This document shows positions 58,237 through 64,000 of a DNA stretch of 64,000 bases, piece by piece. A program made the translations under genes and the position numbers. The stretch covers positions 1,984,001-2,048,000 of the forward strand of contig NC_013235.1 of assembly GCF_000024365.1 (NCBI RefSeq), read 5' to 3'. This DNA is from Nakamurella multipartita DSM 44233. Lineage in GTDB: Bacteria; Actinomycetota; Actinomycetes; Mycobacteriales; Nakamurellaceae. Within the stretch, counting starts at the first letter, position 1. Every line of letters starts with the position of its first letter. The notes under the pieces are model-generated. The model was not told the DNA's origin. It searched no databases and worked only from the letters and a program-made list of their open reading frames with translations.

Positions 58237-58983
58237 GTGCCCGTCTACCGTGACTCCGCCGTCGTGCTGCGGGTCACCAAACTCGGCGAGGCGGATCGGA
58301 TCGTGTCCCTGCTGACCCGGCGCACCGGCAAGGTGCGGGCGGTGGCCAAGGGCGTGCGGCGCACCAAGAGCAAGTTCGGCGGCCGGTTGGAGCCGTTCAG
58401 CCACGTGGACCTGCAGCTGTACGCCGGACGCAACCTGGACATCGTGACCCAGGCCGAGACCCTCGACCCGTTCGGCGCGACCCTGGCCGCCGACTACTCC
58501 CGCTACACCTGCGCGACGGCGATCGCCGAGACGGCCGAGCGGCTCACCGCCGAGGAGCGCGAACCCTCCCTGCGGCTGTACCTGCTGGTGGTCTCGGCGC
58601 TGCGCGCGCTCACCGAGTCCGGGCGGGGCCCCAGCCTGATCCTGGATGCCTTCCTGCTGCGGGCCATGGTGCTGGCCGGCTGGGCGCCCGCGCTGCGCGA
58701 GTGCGCCCGGTGCGGCAGCCCGGGCCCGCATTCGGCCTTCCACGTGCCCTCCGGCGGGGCGCTGTGCCCGGACTGCCGGTCGGGCTCGTCGGGGTCGGTG
58801 CGCCCGGCGCCGGCCACCATCGACCTGATGGCGGCGCTGACCGACGGTGTCTGGGCCGTGGCCGACGCGTCCGCGGTCAGCCATCAGCGGGAGGCCTCGG
58901 GTCTGGTCGCCGCGCTGCTGCAGTGGCACCTGGAGCGCGGGCTGCGATCCCTGCCGATGGTCGATCGGGAGGTCGGCGCGTGA
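58237..58983 (+). CDS. recO: DNA repair protein RecO
   Basis: 248 residues from the GTG at 58237, giving the standard [20 protein letters not shown] start. The N-terminal OB fold (residues 1-80) includes [21 protein letters not shown] helical domain and zinc cluster ([10 protein letters not shown] and CPDC, near 155-185) follow. It loads RecA on SSB-coated DNA with RecR. The stop overlaps the uppS start as GTGA. Confidence 0.94.
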   Translation: MPVYRDSAVVLRVTKLGEADRIVSLLTRRTGKVRAVAKGVRRTKSKFGGRLEPFSHVDLQLYAGRNLDIVTQAETLDPFGATLAADYSRYTCATAIAETAERLTAEEREPSLRLYLLVVSALRALTESGRGPSLILDAFLLRAMVLAGWAPALRECARCGSPGPHSAFHVPSGGALCPDCRSGSSGSVRPAPATIDLMAALTDGVWAVADASAVSHQREASGLVAALLQWHLERGLRSLPMVDREVGA

Positions 58984-59801
58984 GCCGCAGCTCGATCACG
59001 CCCCGCCCGCCCGCCCCGCACCCGAGCGGCGCCCGGCCGCCGGCCCTGCCCGCCGGCGCGGTCCCCAGGCACGTCGCGCTGGTGATGGACGGCAACGGCC
59101 GGTGGGCCAAGCAACGCGGGCTGCCCCGCACCGAGGGTCACAAGCGCGGCGAGGCGGCGCTGTTCGACGTGGTCGAGGGGGCCATCGAGATCGGCGTCAC
59201 CCACCTGTCGGCCTATGCGTTCTCCACCGAGAACTGGAAGCGCTCGCCGGACGAGGTGCGCTTCCTGATGGGCTTCAACCGAGACGTCATCCGCCGCCGC
59301 CGCGACGACATGCATGCGCTCGGGGTGCGGGTTCGCTGGGCCGGCCGCCGGCCCCGGCTGTGGCGCAGTGTGATCAAGGAGCTCGAGGTCGCCGAGCAAC
59401 TCACCGCCGGCAACCGCGTCCTGACCCTGACCATGTGTGTGAACTACGGCGGCCGGGCCGAGATCGCCGACGCCGCCAAGGCGATCGCGATCGAGGCGGC
59501 GGCCGGACGGCTGGACCCGAACAAGGTGGACGAGCGGCTGTTCGCCCGTTACCTGGACGAGCCGGACATGCCCGACGTGGACATGTTCCTGCGCCCGTCG
59601 GGGGAGTTGCGGACCAGCAACTTCCTGCTCTGGCAGTCGGCCTACGCGGAGTTGGTGTTCCAGGACACCCTGTACCCCGACTTCGACCGCCGGGATCTGT
59701 GGCGGGCCTGCCAGGAGTACGCGTCCCGGCAACGCCGCTTCGGCGGGGTGATCGACACCGCGGTCCCGGAACCGAACGACCAGCAGGGGAGAACCGGATG
59801 A
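58980..59801 (+). CDS. uppS: Isoprenyl (undecaprenyl-type) diphosphate synthase
   Basis: 273 residues from a GTG overlapping the recO stop. [20 protein letters not shown] (near 30-48) carries the catalytic Asp, and [16 protein letters not shown] and [20 protein letters not shown] are the other cis-prenyltransferase signatures. It extends farnesyl or geranyl diphosphate with cis units to the lipid carrier for cell wall synthesis. Position after recO is the common actinobacterial arrangement. Confidence 0.95.
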   Translation: MSRSSITPRPPAPHPSGARPPALPAGAVPRHVALVMDGNGRWAKQRGLPRTEGHKRGEAALFDVVEGAIEIGVTHLSAYAFSTENWKRSPDEVRFLMGFNRDVIRRRRDDMHALGVRVRWAGRRPRLWRSVIKELEVAEQLTAGNRVLTLTMCVNYGGRAEIADAAKAIAIEAAAGRLDPNKVDERLFARYLDEPDMPDVDMFLRPSGELRTSNFLLWQSAYAELVFQDTLYPDFDRRDLWRACQEYASRQRRFGGVIDTAVPEPNDQQGRTG

Positions 59802-60826
59802 CCGCGAGCCGGACACCGACCACCGAACCGGCTTCCCCGGCGCCACCCAAGCCGGATCGGGTGCGGTATCGCCCCGGCTCGCTGGAGATCTTCGGCGTCG
59901 TCCTGCTGCTGGCCATCCTGCTGCGCGGGCCGCTGGCCTCGCTGCTGGGCCAGCCCGCCCTGCAGAGCTGGGCCACCGTCTTCATCGCCATCTGCGTGCA
60001 GGCCACCCCGTTCCTGGTGCTGGGCGTGGTCGTCTCCGGCGCGATCGCCGCGTTCGTCCCGGCGTCCTGGTTCAGCAAGGTTCTGCCCGACCGCCCGGTG
60101 CTGGCCGTGCCGGTCGCCACCGCCTGCGGGGCCGCGTTGCCCGGGTGCGAATGCGGGTCGGTGCCGATCTCCAACCGGCTGATGGACCGTGGGGTGCGGC
60201 CGTCGGCGTCGCTGGCGTTCATGCTCTCGGCCCCGGCGATCAATCCGATCGTGCTGGTGGCCACCGCGGTGGCGTTCACCGGCTACCCCTCGATGGTGTG
60301 GGCGCGGCTGATCTCCGGTCTGCTGACCGCGCTGATCGTCGGCTGGATCTGGGAGCGGATCGGCCGGCCCGAGTGGATGCGGCCCAAGAACCCGGCGAAG
60401 TCGGAGCCGGGGCAGCCGAATTGGCGGGTGTTCCTGTCCACCATCCTGGGCGACTTCACCCAGGCCGCGGGGTTCCTGGTGATCGGCGCGGCCGCGGCCG
60501 CCACCTTCAAGACGATCGTGCCGGCCCACGTGATGGAAGGCATCGGCGCGTCGCTGCTGCTCTCGGTCCTGCTGATGGCCGGCCTGGCCTTCATCCTGGC
60601 CTTGTGCTCGGAGGCCGACGCGTTCGTCGCCGCCTCCTTCTCCACCATCCCGATGGTCGGCAAGCTGGTGTTCCTCACCGTCGGGCCGGCCGTGGACGTC
60701 AAGCTGTTCGCGATGCAGGCCGGCATCTTCGGCCGCAAGTTCGCGGTCCGGTTCGCCCCGCTGACCTTCGGCGTCGCCATCGTGGTCGCCACCACGGTCG
60801 GCCTGATCTTCTGGGGCTGGCAGTGA
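59798..60826 (+). CDS. DUF318/UPF0718 permease
   Basis: 342 residues, about 8-9 helices. [20 protein letters not shown] (near 105-125) contains the conserved C-x-C motif of the family, followed by [23 protein letters not shown]. The second half repeats the fold ([15 protein letters not shown]). These permeases almost always pair with a TIGR03943 protein, as here. The transported species is unknown; the paired Cys suggests a metal. The ATG overlaps the uppS stop as ATGA. Confidence 0.9.
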   Translation: MTASRTPTTEPASPAPPKPDRVRYRPGSLEIFGVVLLLAILLRGPLASLLGQPALQSWATVFIAICVQATPFLVLGVVVSGAIAAFVPASWFSKVLPDRPVLAVPVATACGAALPGCECGSVPISNRLMDRGVRPSASLAFMLSAPAINPIVLVATAVAFTGYPSMVWARLISGLLTALIVGWIWERIGRPEWMRPKNPAKSEPGQPNWRVFLSTILGDFTQAAGFLVIGAAAAATFKTIVPAHVMEGIGASLLLSVLLMAGLAFILALCSEADAFVAASFSTIPMVGKLVFLTVGPAVDVKLFAMQAGIFGRKFAVRFAPLTFGVAIVVATTVGLIFWGWQ

Positions 60827-61839
60827 CGGCCCGGCCCGGCCGCCGCCGGCTGGGCGGCATGAGCGTGGAGACCCAGTCGATCGTGGTCACCCTGCTCGGT
60901 GGCCTGCTCATCTCGATCACCGTCTCCGGCCGGTTCACCTCCTACGTGCGGCCCGGCTTCAAATGGCTGCTGCTCACCTCCGGGGCGATCCTGGTGATCG
61001 TCGGCATCATCTCGCTGGTGCTGGCCGTCCGGGCGGAGATGAAGGCCGGCCGGCGCAAGGCCGAGGCACCGGCCGCGGTCGGCGCCGGGGGTACCGAGGA
61101 CGGCGCCGGGCCGGCACCCGATCACGACCGGCCCGACGAGCACGATGCGCACGACGACGAAGGGCCCGACGCCCACGGTCACGACCACTCGGCCGCCAAG
61201 GCCCCCTGGCTGATCCTGGCGCCGGTGCTGGTGTTGCTGCTGGTCGCCCCGCCGGCGCTGGGGGCCGACGCGGTGGCCCGCAACGCCGGGTCCCAGGGCC
61301 TGGCCGGCTACGACGTCGCCACGGTGTCGGGACCGACGGTCAGCGACGGGTCGGCGGCCGGGGGCGGCGGTACCGAGAGCAAGGACGGGACGGGCGCGCC
61401 GATCGGCGGATATGCCTACAACGACGGCAGCGGATCGGTCACCGACAGCAGCGGCAGCCGCCGGACCATGCATTTCCCGGCCTTGGACGGCACCGACCCG
61501 CAGATGGGCATCAAGGAGTTCGTGCTGCGCTCGCTCTACGACGCGGACAACTCCGTCGACGGGGTTCCGGTGACGGTGGTCGGCTTCCTGGCCCCCGCCG
61601 GGGAGGGGTACAGCGGCGGCTACACGATCGCCCGGATGGTGATCAGCTGCTGCGCGGCCGACGCCAACCCGATGCAGTTGCACGTCGATGGCGACGCCCC
61701 CTACCCGTCCAACACCTGGGTGCAGGCGGTGGTCACCGTGGTGCCCAACACCGCGGTGATGGACAACAACTACGTGCCGACGGTGACCGTCAGCTCGGTG
61801 CAGACCATCGACCAACCCGACGACCCGTACGAGCACTGA
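60823..61839 (+). CDS. TIGR03943-family permease partner with His-rich loop
   Basis: 338 residues from a GTG overlapping the permease stop (GTGA); an ATG at 60859 is the alternative. Two N-terminal helices, then a cytosolic-looking acidic/His loop (DHDRPDEHDAHDDEGPDAHG and HDH, near 105-125), a third helix, and an exported C-terminal domain with VISCCAADANPMQLHV (near 280). Family partner of DUF318. The His/Asp loop and CC pair point to a metal, perhaps zinc, but this is inference. Confidence 0.88.
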   Translation: MTARPGRRRLGGMSVETQSIVVTLLGGLLISITVSGRFTSYVRPGFKWLLLTSGAILVIVGIISLVLAVRAEMKAGRRKAEAPAAVGAGGTEDGAGPAPDHDRPDEHDAHDDEGPDAHGHDHSAAKAPWLILAPVLVLLLVAPPALGADAVARNAGSQGLAGYDVATVSGPTVSDGSAAGGGGTESKDGTGAPIGGYAYNDGSGSVTDSSGSRRTMHFPALDGTDPQMGIKEFVLRSLYDADNSVDGVPVTVVGFLAPAGEGYSGGYTIARMVISCCAADANPMQLHVDGDAPYPSNTWVQAVVTVVPNTAVMDNNYVPTVTVSSVQTIDQPDDPYEH

Positions 61840-61848
61840 CCGTCGGTC

Positions 61849-62241
61849 TCAGCTTGGTCGGTTGACCATCGCGGCGAGGCGATCGGCGATGTCGTTGACG
61901 TCTCGTAACTCGCCGGCGGCAAGAGCGAGAACCAGGTCGGTGATCTGGCCGTCGTAGGCGTCCGGTGCGACGACGGTCGCGCCGTTGTCGCGGAGAAACA
62001 CCACTGTGGCCAGCCATGCCGTTCTCTTGTTGCCGTCGACGAACGGATGGTTGGCTGTCAACGAGTGCAGGAGCGCTGCCGCCTTGAGCGTGAGCGTGGG
62101 GTAAGCATCCTCGCCGAAGACGGTGCTTGACGGTCGATGGCAGGCGGAATCGAGCAGACCCAGATCGCGAACAGCCGGATCGCCGCCGATGGCGACTCGT
62201 GCGATCGCGAGAACATCTTCGGCGGACAGAAAACGAGTCAC
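61849..62241 (-). CDS. doc: Doc-type Fic toxin
   Basis: 130 residues. HPFVDGNKRTAWLA (near 64-77) is the Fic/Doc active-site motif H-x-F-x2-G/A-N-K-R. The N-terminal RFLSAEDVLAIARVAIGGDP and short length fit the Doc death-on-curing branch, which phosphorylates EF-Tu. The start overlaps the antitoxin stop as ATGA, the usual antitoxin-first order. Confidence 0.92.
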   Translation of the reverse strand: MTRFLSAEDVLAIARVAIGGDPAVRDLGLLDSACHRPSSTVFGEDAYPTLTLKAAALLHSLTANHPFVDGNKRTAWLATVVFLRDNGATVVAPDAYDGQITDLVLALAAGELRDVNDIADRLAAMVNRPS

Positions 62242-62441
62242 TCGCCGAGACGCCGGAGAACCTCGGGATAGTCCGCCGCGGCCTGTTCGGCCAACACGGC
62301 GATGCGTTGGCTGCGGCGGTGCCGCGCGAGATACTCATCGATGGCCACGAGCACGGTCTGGTGGACCGACCGTCCGTCCGCCTGTGCTTGCTCGCGCAGG
62401 GCTTCACTGGTCGACTCGTCGAGTCGGAGAGTCATGGCCAT
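62238..62441 (-). CDS. Ribbon-helix-helix antitoxin of the Doc toxin
   Basis: 67 residues, MAMTLRLDESTSEALREQAQ in the first part, an RHH/CopG-type DNA-binding motif (strand then two helices), then a helical tail (RIAVLAEQAAADYPEVLRRL) that would block the toxin. The second ATG at 62435 is also possible. Coupled to doc by ATGA. Direct repeats stand just upstream. Confidence 0.88.
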   Translation of the reverse strand: MAMTLRLDESTSEALREQAQADGRSVHQTVLVAIDEYLARHRRSQRIAVLAEQAAADYPEVLRRLGE

Positions 62442-62448
62442 TCGCCAA

Positions 62449-62467
62449 TGATACCAATGTGATACCA
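62449..62467. promoter_or_regulatory. TGATACCA direct repeats, antitoxin operator
   Basis: TGATACCA occurs at 62449-62456 and 62460-62467, an 11-base period as expected for side-by-side RHH dimers. It begins 8 bases upstream of the antitoxin start, so autorepression is likely. Confidence 0.65.
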
Positions 62468-62482
62468 CACGTGGCGAGCGGT

Positions 62483-63364
62483 TCACCGCAGTTCGGCGGC
62501 CAGCGCCTCGGGCAGGGTGCGGTGGGCGAACTGGAAACCGGCGTCGTGCAGGGCGGCCGGGACCGCCCGCCGGCCGTCGACGAGCTCGTCGGCGAACTCG
62601 CCGACCAGGGCGCGGATGGCGAATTCCGGCACGACCCACGGGGTGGGCCGGTGCAGCGCCCGCCCGAGCTCCTTGGTGAACTCCGCATTGGTCACCGGGT
62701 AGGGCGCGGTCAGGTTGGCCGGCCCGTGCACGGGGTGGGTGAGCAGGAACAGCATGGCGGCCAAGTGATCGGTCGCCGAGATCCACGGGTAGTACTGCTC
62801 GCCCGATCCCAGCCGGGCGCCGGCCCACAGGCGGGTCAGCAGCGACATGATCTTGAGCAGGTCGCCGTCCATGCCCAGCACCAGCCCGGTGCGCAGGTGC
62901 ACCACCCGCACGTCGGCCGCCTCCGCCGCGGCGGTGGCCGCCTCCCACTGCACGCACAGGTCGGCCAGGAAGGAATCGCCTGGGCCGGTGTGCTCGGTGA
63001 CGATCTCGGTACCTCGGGCGCCGTAGTAGCCCACCGCGGACGCGTTGAGCAGGACCGGGACGCCCAGCCGCGCGCACTCGGCGGCCAGCACGCGGGTCGG
63101 GTTGACCCGGGAGGTCAGCAGCAGGTGCTTGTAGTCCTGGGTCCAGCGATGGAAGGCGGTCGGAGCTCCACAGAGGTTGACCACCGCGTCGGCTCCGTCG
63201 AACACGGAGCTGTCCAGATCACCCGAGTGCGGGTTCCACAGACTCTCGTGCGGACCGGTGGGCTCGGAGCGCACCAGACGGACCACGGTGTGGCCGGCCT
63301 CGGTCAACGCGTTGGTCAGCCGGGTCCCCAGGAACCCACTCACCCCGGCGGCGACAACCTTCAC
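62483..63364 (-). CDS. TIGR01777-family NAD-dependent epimerase-like protein
   Basis: 293 residues from the GTG at 63364 (GGAGG seven bases upstream). The start VKVVAAGVSGFLGTRLTNAL is the extended-SDR nucleotide loop. NLCGAP, YYGARGTE (catalytic Tyr) and VHLRTGLVLGMDGDLLKIM follow, and the C-terminal DUF1731-like tail RALHRPTPWVVPEFAIRALV is present. It is linked to cell division (SulA-like) in some annotations, but the biochemical role is unknown. Lies right after the E2 gene, as in mycobacteria (Rv2216-Rv2215 order, from memory). Confidence 0.9.
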   Translation of the reverse strand: MKVVAAGVSGFLGTRLTNALTEAGHTVVRLVRSEPTGPHESLWNPHSGDLDSSVFDGADAVVNLCGAPTAFHRWTQDYKHLLLTSRVNPTRVLAAECARLGVPVLLNASAVGYYGARGTEIVTEHTGPGDSFLADLCVQWEAATAAAEAADVRVVHLRTGLVLGMDGDLLKIMSLLTRLWAGARLGSGEQYYPWISATDHLAAMLFLLTHPVHGPANLTAPYPVTNAEFTKELGRALHRPTPWVVPEFAIRALVGEFADELVDGRRAVPAALHDAGFQFAHRTLPEALAAELR

Positions 63365-63427
63365 TGTGGCCCCTCCATGCGAACCTCCTGGTTGGGCGTG
63401 ACCTGCGGGGCCCACCCTCTGTACGGC

Positions 63428-63460
63428 CGCGGGCGGCCCGCTGGATGCAGGCCGCCCGCG
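63428..63460 (-). terminator. Stem-loop after the E2 gene
   Basis: CGCGGGCGGCC (63428-63438) pairs perfectly with GGCCGCCCGCG (63450-63460) around an 11-base loop, 7 bases past the E2 stop on the reverse strand. Confidence 0.75.
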
Positions 63461-63466
63461 CGCACG

Positions 63467-64000
63467 TTACAGGCCCAGGTCGCCCTCGAACTCGCCGGCC
63501 TCGATCCGCTTCTTGACCGCGGACAGGAACCGGGAGGCGTCGGCCCCGTCGATGTTGCGGTGGTCGTAGGACAGCGCCAGGTAGCACATCGAGCGAATGG
63601 CGATGACCTCGTTGCCGTCGGCGTCCTTTGCCACCACCGGGCGCTTGACGATCGCCCCGGTGCCCAGGATCGCCGACTGCGGCGGCACGAAGATCGGCGT
63701 GTCGAACAGCGCGCCCACCGACCCGGTGTTGGTGATGGTGAAGGTGCCGCCGGACAGCTCGTCCGGACCGACCTTGTTGTCCCGGGTCTTGGCGGCCAGC
63801 TCGCCGATCTTGCGGGCCAGCCCGGCGATGTTCAGATCGTCCGCGCCCTTGATCACCGGCACGATCAGGCCCCGCGGAGTGTCCACCGCGATGCCCAGGT
63901 TGACCGAGCCGTGGTAGGTGATCTCCTTCAGATCGTCCGCCAGCGTCGAGTTGATCACCGGGTAGGCCTTGAGGGCCTCCAGCGCCGCCTTGACGAAGAA
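63467..64000 (-). CDS. Dihydrolipoamide acyltransferase (E2), C-terminal catalytic part
   Basis: The last 177 codons; the 5' part with lipoyl domains is beyond the right edge. The frame is open through position 64000 ([20 protein letters not shown]). The catalytic motif [16 protein letters not shown] (H-x3-D-G) and [19 protein letters not shown] are classic for 2-oxoacid dehydrogenase E2. It is probably the 2-oxoglutarate/pyruvate E2 (sucB/dlaT) given the TIGR01777 neighbour. Which acid cannot be read here. Confidence 0.92.
   Translation of the reverse strand, partial: FFVKAALEALKAYPVINSTLADDLKEITYHGSVNLGIAVDTPRGLIVPVIKGADDLNIAGLARKIGELAAKTRDNKVGPDELSGGTFTITNTGSVGALFDTPIFVPPQSAILGTGAIVKRPVVAKDADGNEVIAIRSMCYLALSYDHRNIDGADASRFLSAVKKRIEAGEFEGDLGL

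Overview
The window is high-GC DNA with many GTG and TTG starts, four-base stop/start overlaps and almost no free space between genes. Its gene content fits a high-GC Gram-positive actinobacterium. It encodes a Rv2466c-like mycothiol-linked oxidoreductase, a trHbO globin, two ClpP subunits beside trigger factor and ClpX, a 180 kDa-type NAD-glutamate dehydrogenase, and a TIGR01777 gene next to the E2 subunit of a 2-oxoacid dehydrogenase. A Nakamurella/Frankiales-type organism is plausible, but the genus is only my inference.

Region by region. 0-7.2 kb: the start of a universal stress protein, a CopD-CtaG fusion (copper/cytochrome oxidase assembly), an acetyltransferase, an SSB paralog, and a GntR / hydantoin-type racemase / NCS1 permease catabolic cluster. 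7.7-12 kb: a membrane-anchored serine hydrolase, the ribosome ABC-F factor EttA, a zinc-ribbon protein and a FhuF-like iron-sulfur protein. 12-26.6 kb: the large glutamate dehydrogenase, whose start overlaps a six-codon leader ORF; a thioesterase; a polysaccharide deacetylase; then a block glbO-mscS-HNH-small membrane protein-DUF5130-pepN-DsbA-like oxidoreductase. As I remember it, this block keeps the order and orientation of Rv2470-Rv2466c, with mscS inserted.

27-50.5 kb is rich in carbohydrate and redox genes. It holds a PPi-type phosphofructokinase; a GT2 polysaccharide synthase, membrane-fusion-like protein and GH81 beta-1,3-glucanase cluster (candidate beta-1,3-glucan exopolysaccharide system); a four-gene GMC-MFS-GH63-SDR operon; a cydAB-ndh respiratory operon; a glgX-like gene with an apparent internal in-frame deletion; a divergent MarR/azoreductase pair with two palindromic operators 22 bp apart; and a LacI/MocA/hydroxypyruvate-isomerase-like cluster with two clear operators and a promoter, whose last gene is frameshifted.

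50.5-64 kb is a core block: tRNA-Gly(TCC), tRNA-Pro(TGG), tig-clpP1-clpP2-clpX, a lipoprotein, fdhD, an acetyltransferase, a tightly coupled recO-uppS-permease-TIGR03943 operon, a Doc-type toxin with its antitoxin, and TIGR01777 beside the C-terminal part of a dihydrolipoamide acyltransferase gene. I saw no CRISPR array, insertion sequence, prophage or rRNA. The most interesting items are the GT2-GH81 cluster, the internally deleted GlgX, the gdh leader ORF, the monothiol CPFA site of the oxidoreductase, and the operator architectures at marR/azoR and lacI.
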